Numbered from the stretch's first letter, positions 22,964 through 35,085 are shown. The stretch: 64,000 bases of DNA from Rutidosis leptorrhynchoides (GCF_046630445.1 NC_092339.1:311797501-311861500); one strand, 5' to 3'. Made by a program: numbers and translations. The notes: generated from the sequence alone by a model not told the origin.

Positions 22964-23420
22964 ACAAAATCTAGTTTAAAAGCCGGAAGCGCAACGATAA
23001 TATAAAAAAAAAGATTTTTATTTTTAGTTTACTTATATAAAAATATGTTTTTGTAAAAATACGTTTTAAATATTCGAAAATATAAAAAGAAAAACAAAAA
23101 TATAAATATTTTTAAGAGTTTGTTAAATATTTAAGTTTTATAAAGTTTCTTTATTTTATAAAAATATAAGTTTTATTTAAATATTTTGTGTTTATCTAAA
23201 GCATAAAAAAATTAAAACCGAAAAAATATATATATATATATAAATCTATTTTTAAGATTTTTATAAAATTATAAAGTATTTCTATTTTAATTTTAGTTTT
23301 TAAAACATAAGTTTTATTTAATTTATATAAATATTTTATTTAATTATTAAAACAGAAAATAAAAAAAAATAAAACACCGAAACCTGTCGAAACTTGACCT
23401 GTTTCTGAACTGAAACTGCA

Positions 23421-23475
23421 CCCTCCGCGACCCGCAGAGTTTTTGACCTGGGTTCCCCGCGACTCGCGGAGCCAC
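23421..23475. repeat. Paired GC palindromes, element E leader
   Basis: Two imperfect units (CTCCGCGACCCGCAGAG and CCCGCGACTCGCGGAG) are spaced as in the LTR pair, within a stretch that is otherwise nearly all A and T. Confidence 0.82.
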
Positions 23476-24337
23476 CCTGACACGCGCCTGACAGAACCCT
23501 AATCTGCATTAAATACGGAGTATTATTAATTATTATTAATTAATTTTTATTTAGGGTTAAATATTAATTTAGTATTTAATTTAAGTTTTAATTAAATTAT
23601 GTATTTAGTTTAATTAGTTTTATTAAATTATAAAATTAATAGTTTTATTAAATAAATAATATAAAAATAATATTTTTATAAAAATTGTACTTTTTACAAC
23701 TTTTAGTATATTTTTATATTTTGTCCCTTTTTAATTATTTTAGCGTAATTTTTTGTATTTTTTAGCTCATATTTAGTGTTAAGTTATAGTTTTTGCCATA
23801 GTTATTTTTATTTCTAGATTTTTAGGCGTTGCCGTAAAATCCCTTAAGTGCTTTATTTTTAGACTAAGATTTAGGTGCTTTAGAATTTTGCGACGCCTTT
23901 TTAAGTTTTAGTACCTTTTTAAGATATTGTCATTTGGGATATAGTTTTACTTGTAAGCTTTAATATTTTTAGACGCAACTTTTAATTTTTTAGTTTTTAG
24001 TTCTTTTTTAAGTTTCAACGCGCTATTTTCTTATTTTTATTTTTCGACTCCTTTTACCTATGTATCAATTATCACTCCAATTAGTAATCTCAATTTGCAA
24101 TTTTAATTTTAAGTTAGTAATAATAATAAGGTTGGGTTAGTCGAGTGTTTTAAAGTTTTATAAGTCACTCTTTTTCTTTCTTATTTCTCGACGCCTTTTA
24201 TTTTTCAACCCTTTTCTTTTTTGACCTTTTTCGACGCGCTCTTTTTCTTTCTTATTTCTCGACATTCTAGTTTTAGGACATAGATTTTTATTCTACTTCT
24301 TATCTAAATTTCTTAAAATTACGAAAATTTATTTTAA

Positions 24338-24547
24338 GTGGTTAAATTGATAGACATCAAAATTTTCTGGTTCGTAGTAATAGTTGGATTTGTACGTGGA
24401 CCGGGTTATTGGAGCCAAACAGTACTCAATTATATTGAGACCAAACGAATCCTGCCCCTCTGCTGCATCTTTTGGCTATTCGAAACGTGGGCAAAATCAG
24501 AAAAGTCTATTAATTGGATAACTTATATAATTTTTCTTTCCTTTTAA
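24338..24547 (+). CDS. Small hydrophobic upstream frame before gag of element E
   Basis: A 69-codon frame begins MVKLIDIKIFWFVVIVGFV, giving a predicted membrane-type segment at residues 8-19, followed by WSQTVLNYIETKRILPLCCI. The same frame precedes gag in F (48538) with nearly the same sequence. No family is recognised. It may be an upstream open frame affecting gag translation, or chance conserved only because the two copies are close relatives. Confidence 0.3.
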   Translation: MVKLIDIKIFWFVVIVGFVRGPGYWSQTVLNYIETKRILPLCCIFWLFETWAKSEKSINWITYIIFLSF

Positions 24548-24569
24548 AAACTAATAGGATATTCAGTGA

Positions 24570-24770
24570 ATGCACCGAGCAAGACGTTCACCACCTTTTG
24601 TACGTTCACCACCTGTAACTCGATCAAGACATCTAGCTAATATTACCGCCGTTGATTTTTCTTTAGAATCGTCATCCAGTCGACCAAGTACTCCAATTCA
24701 AATTTTCGATAATCCATTTTTTGAACCCGACCTCACAATTGAGAATCCGGAGAATATTCAGGGACGATTC
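24570..24770 (+). pseudogene. gag of element E, N-terminal part
   Basis: The ATG at 24570 opens MHRARRSPPFVRSPPVTRS, a basic, proline-containing N-terminus shared with F (48771). It then runs through an acidic segment (IFDNPFFEPDLTIENPENIQ). Solo LTR D interrupts it, with its GATTC duplication at 24766-24770, and gag resumes at 27997. Confidence 0.7.
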
Positions 24771-27700
24771 TGTAGTGACCCGAACTTTTTCATGTTTATA
24801 TATATTAATTGAGATTGATATTTACATGATTAAATGTTTCCAACATGTTAAGCAATCAAACTTGTTAAGACTTGATTAATTGAAATATGTTTCATATAGA
24901 CAATTGACCACCCAAGTTGACCGGCGATTCACGAACGTTAAAACTTATAAAAACGACATGACGATATATATATGGATATACATATGGTTAACATGAGTTT
25001 ATGATAAGTAAGTATCTCCATAAGTATATTAACAATGAGTTATATACATATAAACAAGACTACTAACTTAAGGATTTCGAAACGAGACATATATGTAACG
25101 ATTATCGTTGTAACGACATTTAAATGTATATATATCATATTAAGATATATTAATATATCATAATATCATGATAATATAATAATTTAACATCTCATTAGAT
25201 ATAATAAACAATGGGTTAACAACATTAATTGAGATCGTTAACTTAAAGGTTTCAAAACAACACTTACATGTAACGACTAACGATGACTTAACGACTCAGT
25301 TAAAATGTATATACATGTAGTGTATTTAGATGTATTAAAATACTTTTGGAAGACTTCAAGACATATATCAAAACACTCATACTTAACGAAAATGGTTACA
25401 GTTACTTTTCCATTCTTTTCTTTCATCAAGAATTCTAGTCGTATTCTTACCCGTATTATACACAGCTTCAAAACGTACTTATTATGAGTATATACCAATA
25501 GGAACTAGCATGGGATTCCACTCTTGATTATGTCATGTATGACTAATCAATTTTAACTTCTACCATGAGCTAGTCAACTAACTAGAACTCCTTTTAACCC
25601 CACTCACCACTCACCAATTACCACTCATCATTCACTCCATTTCACTTCCAATTCTCTTTCTAATTCTCTCTCAACACACACACACTATTATGAACGTATT
25701 TTTCCAGTAGTTAATCATCATCTTCATCAAAAATTACTTCAAGAATTAAGCTATAATCATCATAGGAAGAACACTTCAAGAACACTTCAAAAATTCCTTC
25801 AAGTTTACTAATTTACTTCCAAGCTTTCTAATCCATTCCAAGTAATCATCTAAGATCAAGAAACCTTTGTTATATACAGTAGGTTATCTTTCTTATCCAA
25901 GGTAATATTCATATTCAAACTTTGATTCAATTTCTATAACTATAAACTATCTTAATTCGAGTAAAAATCTTGAACTTGTTTTTGTGTCATGATCCTACTT
26001 CAAGAACTTTCAAGTCATCCAAGATCCTTTGAAGCTAGATCATTTCTTGTCACTTCCAGTAGGTTTACCTACTAAACTTGAGGTAGTAATGATGTTCATA
26101 ACATCATTCGATTCATATATATAAAACTATCTTATTCGAAGGTTTAAACTCGTAATCACTAGAACATAGTTTAGTTAATTCTAAACTTGTTCGCAAACAA
26201 AAGTTAATCCTTCTAACTTGACTTTTAAAATTAACTACACATATGTTCTATATCTATATGATATGCTAACTTAATGATTTAAAACCTGGAAACACGAAAA
26301 ACACCGTAAAACCGGATTTACGCCGTCATAGTAACACCGCGGGCTGTTTTGGGTTAGTTAATTAAAAACTATGATAAACTTTGATTTAAAAGTTGTTATT
26401 CTGAGAAAATGATTTTTATTATGAACATGAAACTATATCCAAAAATTATGGTTAAACTCAAAGTGGAAGTATGTTTTCTAAAATGGTCATCTAGACGTCG
26501 TTCTTTCGACTGAAATGACTACCTTTACAAAAATGACTTGTAACTTATTTTTCCGACTATAAACCTATACTTTTTCTGTTTAGATTCATAAAATAGAGTT
26601 CAATATGAAACCATAGCAATTTGATTCACTCAAAACGGATTTAAAATGAAGAAGTTATGGGTAAAACAAGATTGGATAATTTTTCCCATTTTAGCTACGT
26701 GAAAATTGGTAACAAATCTATTCCAACCATAACTTAATCAACTTGTATTGTATATTATGTAATCTTGAGATACCATAGACACGTATACAATGTTTTGACC
26801 TATCATGTCGACACATCTATATATATTTCGGAACAACCATAGACACTCTATATGTGAATGTTGGAGTTAGCTATACAGGGTTGAGGTTGATTCCAAAATA
26901 TATATAGTTTAATACACTGGGTCGTGGATTGATTCAAGATAATATTTATCGATTTATTTCTGTACATCTAACTGTGGACAACTAGTTGTAGGTTACTAAC
27001 GAGGACAGCTGACTTAATAAACTTAAAACATCAAAATATATTAAAAGTGTTGTAAATATATTTTAAACATACTTTGATATATATGTATATATTGTTATAG
27101 GTTCGTGAATCAACCAGTGGCCAAGTCTTACTTCCCGACGAAGTAAAAATCTGTGAAAGTGAGTTATAGTCCCACTTTTAAAATCTAATATTTTTGGGAT
27201 GAGAATACATGCAGGTTTTATAAATGATTTACAAAATAGACACAAGTACGTGAAACTACATTCTATGGTTGAATTATCGAAATCGAATATGCCTCTTTTT
27301 ATTAATTCTGGTAATCTAAGAATTAGGGAACAGACACCCTAATTGATGCGAATCCTAAAGATAGATCTATTGGGCCTAACAAACCCCATCCAAAGTACCG
27401 GATGCTTTAGTACTTCGAAATTTATATCATATCCGAAGGGTGTCCCGGAATGATGGGGATATTCTTATATATATGTATCTTGTTAATGTCGGTTACCGGG
27501 TGTTCACCATATGAATGATTTTTATCTCTATGTATGGGATGTGTATTGAAATATGAAATCTTGTGGTCTATTGTTACGATTTGATATATATAGGTTAAAC
27601 CTATAACTCACCAACATTTTTTTGTTGACGTTTAAAGCATGTTTATTCTCAGGTTAATACTAAGAGCTTCCGCTGTTGCATACTAAAATAAGGACAAGAT

Positions 27701-27996
27701 TTGGAGTCCATGTTTGTATGATATTGTGTAAAAACTGCATTCAAGAAACTGATTTCGATGTAACATATTTGTATTGTAAACCATTATGTAATGGTCGTGT
27801 GTAAACAGGATATTTTAGATTATCATTATTTGATAATCTACGTAAAGCTTTTTAAACCTTTATTTATGAAATAAAGGTTATGGTTTGTTTTAAAAATGAA
27901 TGCAGTCTTTGAAAAACGTCTCATATAGAGGTCAAAACCTCGCAACGAAATCTATTAATATGGAACGTTTTTAATCAATAAGAACGGGACATTTCA
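24771..27996 (-). mobile_element. Solo LTR D, Ty3-like, inserted in gag of element E
   Basis: This 3,226-bp unit on the plus strand opens TGTAGTGACCCGAAC and closes CGGGACATTTCA, between perfect GATTC duplications (24766-24770 and 27997-28001). It is the same family as C (15734-18987) in inverted orientation, with no internal genes. The related element F lacks it: at 48967-48971 F has a single GATTC followed by the same gag sequence, which acts as an empty site and confirms the ends. Confidence 0.9.
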
Positions 27997-29620
27997 GATT
28001 CATAGATCCTGAACCATTAATTTTTCCTCCGGAACCACCAATCATTCAAACAGAGATTGTTGAGGAACGAACCATTAAATCAGAATACTCTAGTGATTCA
28101 GATTCAACACATTCAATTATGGAAAATCTGGAACCTCTAAGTATGGAAGACCGAATGAGAGCTAAACGCACTGGCCAAGGTCACGCAATTACTCATCCTG
28201 ACATTAATACGCCAGATTATGAAATCAAAGGACAAATTCTACACATGGTGACTAATCAATGCCAATTTAGTGGTGCGCCGAAGGAAGATCCAAATGAACA
28301 TCTTCGTACCTTTAATAGGATCTGCACACTATTTAAAATCCGAGAAGTTGAAGATGAACAGATATATCTCATGTTATTTCCCTGGACTTTAAAGGGAGAA
28401 GCCAAAGATTGGTTGGAATCGTTACCTGAAGGGGCGATTGATACATGGGACGTTTTAGTTGAAAATTTCTTAAACAATTCTTTCCGGCATCTAAAGCCGT
28501 AAGACTTCAAGGAGAAATTGTTACGTTCACCCAGAAACCGAATGAAACTCTATATGAGGCGTGGACAAGATTTGGAAAGTTGTTAAGAGGATGTCCGCAA
28601 CATGGTTTAGACACCTGTCAAATAGTACAAATATTCTACCAAGGATGCGACATCACTACAAGGAAAGACATAGATATAGCAGCTGGTGGTTCTATTATGA
28701 AGAAAACCGAAACTGATGCTTACAAAATTATTGATAACACTGCTTCCCACTCACATGAGTGGCACCAAGAAAAAGATATCGTTAGATCATCTAAAGCAGC
28801 TAGAGCCGATTCTAGCCATGACTTAGATTCCATTTCCGCAAAGATAGATGCTGTCGAGAGACGAATGGAAAAGATAACTAAGGATATTCACTCAATACGA
28901 ATTAGTTGTGAGCAGTGTGGAGGACCACATTTGACAAAAGATTGTCTCAGTATTGAATTAACAATGGAAAAAAGAGAGAATGTTTCATATCTAAACCAAA
29001 GGCCTGGAAATAATTATCAGAATAATTATCAACCGCCAAGACCGATTTACAATCAAAACCAGAATTATAATCGAAATGTTCCATACAACAACCAACAAGG
29101 TCCTAGCAATCAACAAGTATCCAATAATACTTACAATCAGCAAAGACCTAATTTTCAAAATAAACCACCACAACAAACCGATGATAAAAAGCCAAATTTA
29201 GAAGATATGATGACGAAGCTAGTTGAAACTCAAACGCAGTTTTTCACATCTCAGAAACAAACCAATGAACAAAATGCTCAAGCATTTAGAAATCAACAAG
29301 CTTCTATTTAAAATTTAGAACAAGAAGTAAGTAACCTAGCAAGGTTAATAGGTGAAAGAAAACCGGGAAGTTTACCTAGTGATACAAATGCTAACCCCCG
29401 GAATGAAACAACTAAAGCCATTACCACAAGAAGTGGTATTACACTTAAACCAACTGAAATACATGTAACTTCTGATGAAGCTATTCCTACTCTACAAGAA
29501 CCACAACCTGAACAAGATAAGGAAAAAGAACCGGTAGTTGAAAAGGTTAATGAAGATAACACAGTTAAGGCTAAACCTTATGTTAAACCATACCAACCAC
29601 CACTTCCTTACCAGAGTAAA
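27997..29620 (+). pseudogene. gag of element E, main part
   Basis: From the D junction the gag text continues through MENLEPLSMEDRMRAKRT (28119) into the retrotransposon capsid domain (LRTFNRICTLFKIREVEDEQ, LFPWTLKGEAKDWLESLP). A helical stretch (DSISAKIDAVERRMEKITKD), a zinc-knuckle-like CEQCGGPHLTKDC (CX2CX3HX4C) and a long Asn/Gln/Pro-rich tail (about 28990-29180) follow. Capsid and nucleocapsid package element RNA. A few breaks are present. F has a better preserved version at 49089. Confidence 0.85.
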
Positions 29621-32010
29621 ATGAAAAAAGAGAAACTTGAAGCCGAGCAATCTAAATTTTTGGATATGTTTAAACAGATAAATGTAAATCTTCCTTTTAT
29701 TGATGTGATTTCAGGAATGCCTAGATATGCTAAATTTCTGAAAGATCTAATCACAAATAGAAAGAAAATAGAAGAACTCTCGGCCGTTACTATGAATGCT
29801 AATTGTTCAGCAGTGCTGTTGAATAAGATACCAGAAAAACTATCAGATTCAGGAAGTTTCACAATTCCATATTTTCTGGGTAGTCTTAGTTCAATAGAAG
29901 CATTGGCAGACTTAGGTGCTAGTATAAATTTAATGCCGTATTCACTATACACTAAAATAGACCTTGGAGAATTGAAACCAACACGAATAAGTATACAACT
30001 AGCCGATAGATCAATAAAATATCCTAGAGGGATAATGGAGAACATGCTAGTTAAAGTTGGTACTTTAGTATTTCCAGTAGATTTTGTTGTTCTGGACATG
30101 GAAGAAGATTCTCAAGTTCCTCTCATATTAGGAAGACCATTCTTAAACACGGCTAAAGCAATGATAGACGTGTTTGGTAAGAAACTGACCCTAAGTATAG
30201 AGGACGAGAGTGTTACCTTTTCAGTTGATAGAGCAATGCAACAACCACAATCTGCAGTTGATACATGTTATTATATTCAAACTATAGAATCACATGCAGA
30301 ATTGTTAGAAGAATTTCCAGAATTACAAGGAACGGGAGAATGTTCTTTAGGAGAAGGTACTGAACCAATTGATGAAACTGAAATGTTAGCTACACTTATG
30401 GCTAATGGATATGAACCAACAACAGAAGAAATTCAAATGCTAAAAGAAGAAGACAGATATCGATATAAATCATCGATAGAAGAACCTCCGACATTAGAGT
30501 TAAAGCCACTTCCAAACCATTTGGAATACGCTTATTTACATGGTGAATCTGAATTACCTGTAATAATATCGTCTTCTCTTACTGAAAATGAAAAATCACA
30601 ACTCATTTCTGTGTTGAAAGCTCATAAACCAGCTATTGCATGGAAGATTCATGATATTAAAGGAATAAGTCCTTCGTATTGCACACATAAAATCCTTATG
30701 GAAGAAGGTCATAAAACGTATGTGCAACGCCAGCGAAGACTAAATCCGAATATGCAAGATGTTGTTAAGAAAGAAATTATTAAACTGCTTGATGCAGGTT
30801 TAATTTATCCAATTTCTGATAGTCCATGGGTAAGCCCAGTTCAATGCGTGCCTAAGAAGGGTGGCATGACTGTCATTACAAATGAGAAAAATGAGCTTAT
30901 TCCTACTAGGACTGTAACAAGATGGCGTGTGTGTATTGATTATAGAAAATTAAATGACGCCACCAGAAAAGATCACTTTCCCTTACCTTTCATTGATCAA
31001 ATGTTAGAAAGATTAGCCGGAAATAGTTACTATTGTTTTCTTGATGGTTTTTCCGGATATTTTCAAATTCCAATAGCACCCGAGGACCAAGAGAAAACCA
31101 CATTCACGTGCCCTTATGGTACTTTTGCTTACAAACGCATGCCATTTGGACTTTGCAACGCCCCTGCAACCTTTCAAAGGTGCATGATGGCGATTTTTCA
31201 CGACATGATAGAAGAATGCATGGAAGTTTTCATGGATGACTTTTCAGTCTTCGGTGATACTTTTGAATCATGTTTAGTTAATCTTGAATGAATGCTTATT
31301 AGATGTGAACAATCAAATCTAGTACTTAATTGGGAGAAATGCCATTTCATGGTTAAAAAAGGCATCGTTATTGGACATAAAATTTCAAAGGAAGGAATTG
31401 AAGTAGATAGAGCTAAAGTAGATGTAATTGCTAAACTTCCACATCCCACCAATGTTACTCTAGGGCATGACGGTTTTTACCGACGTTTCATAAAAGATTT
31501 TTCTAAAATTGCCACTCCTATGAATAAACTCCTAGAAAAGGATGCTCCATTCATCTTTTCAGATGAATGTATCAAATCTTTTAATATTCTTAAAGAGAAA
31601 CTCACTAATGCGCCGATCATGATAGCTCTAAATTGGAATCTACCGTTTGAACTAATGTGCGATGCAAGTGATTTTGCAATGGGAGCCGTTTTAGGACAAA
31701 GGATTGAAAAAAGATTTCAACCTATATATTATGCTAGTAAGACGTTACAAGGAGCACAAACGAATTATACAACTACTGAAAAAGAACTCCTTGCTATTGT
31801 CTTTGCTTTTGACAAATTTCGTGCATATCTCGTTCTAGCAAAAATGGTGGTCTATACCGACCATTCTGCTCTTAGATACCTATTTTCGAAACAAGATGCC
31901 AAACCACAATTAATCCGTTGGATCTTACTCTTACAAGAGTTTGATATTGAAATCCGAGATAAAAGAGGAGCAGAAAATCTCGCCGCTGATCATCTTTCTC
32001 GTCTTGAAAA
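29621..32010 (+). pseudogene. Protease, reverse transcriptase and RNase H of element E (broken)
   Basis: The 556-codon frame at 29621-31291 has the aspartic protease (EALADLGAS near 29895-29921, ILGRPFLNTAKAMIDVFGKK) and then [42 protein letters not shown] and the catalytic FMDD at 31229-31240. The next frame carries the RT thumb and RNase H ([29 protein letters not shown]-like [43 protein letters not shown]). These enzymes process the polyprotein and turn element RNA into DNA. The order and the FMDD motif fit Athila. The region has some breaks. Confidence 0.9.
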
Positions 32011-33387
32011 TCCCGAATTAGAAGTTCTAAATGAATCGGCCATACAAGACAACTTTCCTGATGAATATCTATTGAAGATAGATTATAATGAAATTCCATG
32101 GTTTGCAGACTATGCAAACTACTTAGTATGTGGATTCCTTGAAAAAGGATTATCGTACCAAAAACGAAAGAAATTGTTCAGTGATATAAAACACTATTTC
32201 TGGGAAGATCCACATTTGTTTAAAAGTTGTCCAGATGGAATAATACGCCGATGTGTATTCGGAGATGAAGCTAGTAAAATTTTAAACCATTGTCACACAG
32301 GACCAACAGGAGGGCATTATGGGCCTCAACTCAAGCAAGAAAAGTTTACGATGCTGGATTTTATTGGCCTACAATTTTCAAAGACGCACACCTTCTTTGC
32401 AAATCCTGTGATGCTTGTCAAAGGGCCGGAAAAATAAGTCAACGCGATGAAATGCCACAAAATGTCATTCAAGTATGTGAAGTATTTGACATTTGGGGTA
32501 TTGACTTTATGGGTCCATTTCCAAAATCTCATAATAATCTCTACATTCTCGTAGCCATTGATTATGTATCTAAATGGGCGAAAGCACAAGCTCTCCCAAC
32601 TAACGATGCACGAGTTGTAGTCAACTTTTTAAAACGTCTTTTTGCAAGGTTTGGAACACCGAAAGCTTTAATAAGTGATCGGGGAACTCATTTCTGTAAT
32701 AATCAACTTGAGAAAGTTCTCAAAAGATATGGAGTAACTCATAAAATCTCCACTGCTTATCATCCACAAACAAGTGGACAAGTTGAAAATACCAACCGAG
32801 CTTTAAAACGTATTCTAGAGAAAACCGTAGGATCAAATCCGAAGGAATGGTCCATAAAATTGGAGGATGCACTCTGGGCTTTTAGAACAGCCTACAAAAC
32901 TCCAATTGGAACCACACCTTTTAAACTCGTTTACGGAAAAGCATGTCATCTTCCAGTAGAAATTGAACACAAAGCATTTTGGGCTTTGAAGACATGTAAT
33001 CTTGATTTACATGAAGCTGGACGTCTGCGGTTAAGTCAATTAAACGAATTACAAGAATTAAGACATGAAGCATATGAAAATTCGTTGATCTATAAAGAAA
33101 GAACGAAGAAATGGCATGATAAAAGAATCAAAAGTTCAAAAGAATTTAAAGAAGGAGACAGAGTTCTTCTTTTCAATTCACGATTCAAGCTATTTCCTGG
33201 AAAATTGAAATCAAGATGGTCTGGACCATTCATAGTCAAAAGAATTTTCCCATACGGAACAGTAGAATTAATAAATTCAAATAGGATTAAATTTAAAGTT
33301 AATGGTCACAGAGTTAAACATTACATAGATAGTCCAATGGAAGTTGACAACGAAGTTAATCACAATTTCGATACCACAGCTAACTAA
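32011..33387 (+). pseudogene. Integrase of element E (broken)
   Basis: The zinc region ([12 protein letters not shown] ... [14 protein letters not shown]) is followed by the catalytic core with Asp in [10 protein letters not shown] (32503), Asp in ISDRGTHF (32677) and Glu in SGQVENTNR (32785), a spacing of D-35-E. The C-terminal part ([40 protein letters not shown]) ends at a stop after NHNFDTTAN. Integrase inserts the DNA copy and leaves the 5-bp duplication. The catalytic triad is present in the 32290-33387 frame, though the domain as a whole is not unbroken. The first copy of the AAGTGTGGG motif overlaps the stop codon. Confidence 0.9.
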
Positions 33388-33400
33388 GTGTGGGGAGAAT
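33386..33400 (+). other. Polypurine-tract-like motif 1 of element E
   Basis: AAGTGTGGGGAGAAT lies at the end of the integrase frame. It matches the 11-base core of the true polypurine tract before the 3' LTR (39171). F has the same motif at 54373. Confidence 0.6.
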
Positions 33401-33546
33401 CAAGTCTTTTTAAGGATAATATGTATTTCTGTTAGAGTTAGATTTTCTGTTTTGAAAATGGAACCCGAATGGTCTTTCCCTAGCAGACCCTAAAGAACTA
33501 GTCTTCTCCCCCCATTCTGAATTTTTATTTTTTTAGGTTTTTCGAA

Positions 33547-33963
33547 ATGAAGACTTCATGTGAATTAAACCATGGTCTAATGCTACACGCTTTGATCACT
33601 AAACGTAATAATGACACACTTCCAAGTGAAATCGTATCATTAATCAGAGGTAAATTGGACGAAATAAGAAAAGAATCCAGATGCGAAGATAATAAGTTAC
33701 AATTTGGTAAAGGAAAATCAAAATCCACAGCGAAAAGGAGAGCACGACACCTTGAAAAATGTCACAAATGCGGAAAATGGTCACACGAAGGTAAATGTTC
33801 AAATAATCAAACCTATTCAAACACCGAATTTGTTACTTTATGCAGAGATGGACCGTTCATATGTTTAGAAGAAAAAACATTAAATGCTCGAGGTTACGCC
33901 TATATAGCCATGGAAAATCAATTAGTCCGACTTTCTTATGAGTGGGCTAGAGCATATCACTAA
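33547..33963 (+). CDS. Accessory zinc-motif basic protein of element E, between pol and env-like frame
   Basis: A 138-codon frame has three parts. An N-terminal helical segment is at residues 5-43 (ELNHGLMLHALITK, TLPSEIVSLIRGKL). A strongly basic stretch at 55-71 (KGKSKSTAKRRARHLEK) runs straight into a zinc motif C72-X2-C75-X4-H80-X3-C84 (CHKCGKWSHEGKC), followed by NNQTYSNTEFVTLCRDGPF. F has a 124-codon version at 54549 that keeps every Cys/His ligand and the basic run while varying elsewhere. The layout recalls, from memory, the small cysteine-rich nucleic-acid-binding proteins of plant carlaviruses and vitiviruses, some of which suppress RNA silencing. It could alternatively be a stray nucleocapsid-like knuckle. 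Function unknown; nucleic-acid binding is inferred. Confidence 0.65.
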   Translation: MKTSCELNHGLMLHALITKRNNDTLPSEIVSLIRGKLDEIRKESRCEDNKLQFGKGKSKSTAKRRARHLEKCHKCGKWSHEGKCSNNQTYSNTEFVTLCRDGPFICLEEKTLNARGYAYIAMENQLVRLSYEWARAYH

Positions 33964-35085
33964 GAATACTATTTCACAGGTAAGTTTGTACAGTTTTTAT
34001 TTTTATTTTTATTTTTAACCTTTTGATAATAAACGCTAATTTGTTTGCTATAAAGTATTAAATTGGTATTCAATAAAATTAGGTCTTGCGACCGAAATTG
34101 TTGATATCATACAAAAATTTATTACATCACTGCGAAATTTACCGTTTATTCTTAAGGTATAAATATCTTTAATCAATCAAACCCAAAATATTTCTAAAAT
34201 TTGTCATGAGTTAAATTAGGTCATGGAACTGAAATTACTTTACCGAAAAGAGGGGCGTATATTTTTGATAATATTTGATTGATTAAAGTGGGATAAAATC
34301 CAAAAAGATTTTTAATTTTATTTTTACCATATTTTTAAAATTAATATTAAATAAATATTGTAAACTTTTTAAAATCAATATATTTAAAATTGTAAATATT
34401 TGGAAAATTAATATTTTTAATATAAGTTTGAATGTATAAAAACAAAAATATAATTTAAGTTTGGTGTGAATTTTTAATTTAAAAAAAAAATATATGAATT
34501 TTTAATTTTATGCATTTTAAATTTAAGTTGTGTGAATTTAAAAACAAAAATTTACTTTATTTTGCTAAGTTAAAAATATGATTTTTAAAATTCGTCGTGA
34601 GTTTAAGACTAGGTCGTTGAACCGAAATTGCTTTACTCGAGGGAGGGACGAGAACTTTTATTATCATTATTTTTAATCTTATTGAATTAAAGTATGCCAA
34701 AAACATTAAAAAAACCCCAAAAAAATCGTTGCTTTTAAAACACGCTTTAAATTGACAAAATTTTAAAATTTTGTCTAGGGACGGACTAGGACATCGTTCC
34801 GAAACGACCTCGTCCTAAATAACAAGGGAAACAAAATTTTAAAATTAATTAATTAATTGTTTTATAAGTTAAGGTTTTTATAAATAAAAAAAAAAACTCC
34901 GCGACTCGCGGAGTTTGTAAAGGGTAAATGCTGCGACTCGCGGAGTTTGTAAAATCCAGAAAAAAATAAAATGCAGAACAGATCAGTCAACACACTCCAC
35001 AACCACAAAAACTGCGAAAATACACACGAAAACACATCACAAATTCGTATTTTTCACCATTTTTCATCAAATCTTTCACAAAATC
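33964..35085 (+). other. Intergenic region of element E before the env-like frame
   Basis: AT-rich sequence with a thrice-repeated phrase built around a GACCGAAAT(T) core near 34090, 34225 and 34620. A GC palindrome pair is at 34895-34950. From about 34975 to 35085 the sequence is C/A-rich like a plant 5' untranslated leader, ending at an ATG (35086). No other gene is seen. Confidence 0.55.
34895..34950. repeat. Paired GC palindromes, element E pre-env region
   Basis: A perfect CTCCGCGACTCGCGGAG and a second unit GCGACTCGCGGAG with LTR-like spacing lie about 140 bases before the ATG at 35086. Confidence 0.85.

Larger units (their letters stand above)
22964..24569 (+). other. Leader region of element E
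   Basis: A very AT-rich untranslated leader of about 1.6 kb contains one GC-rich palindrome pair (23421-23475). Near its end is a 69-codon frame (24338-24547) rich in aromatic and hydrophobic residues that recurs in F at 48538. It otherwise holds poly-A/T and pyrimidine-rich stretches with no recognisable gene. Confidence 0.7.

Noticed and set aside
29608-30099. 163-codon minus-strand frame, matched at 50579-51070
   Set aside because: Exactly antisense to the protease region of E and F. Its conservation is explained by the plus-strand protease.
34895-34950. GC palindromes as rho-independent-type terminators or CRISPR repeats
   Set aside because: Plant nuclear context. Units come in pairs at fixed places inside two LTR elements, with no spacer array and no T-run following.
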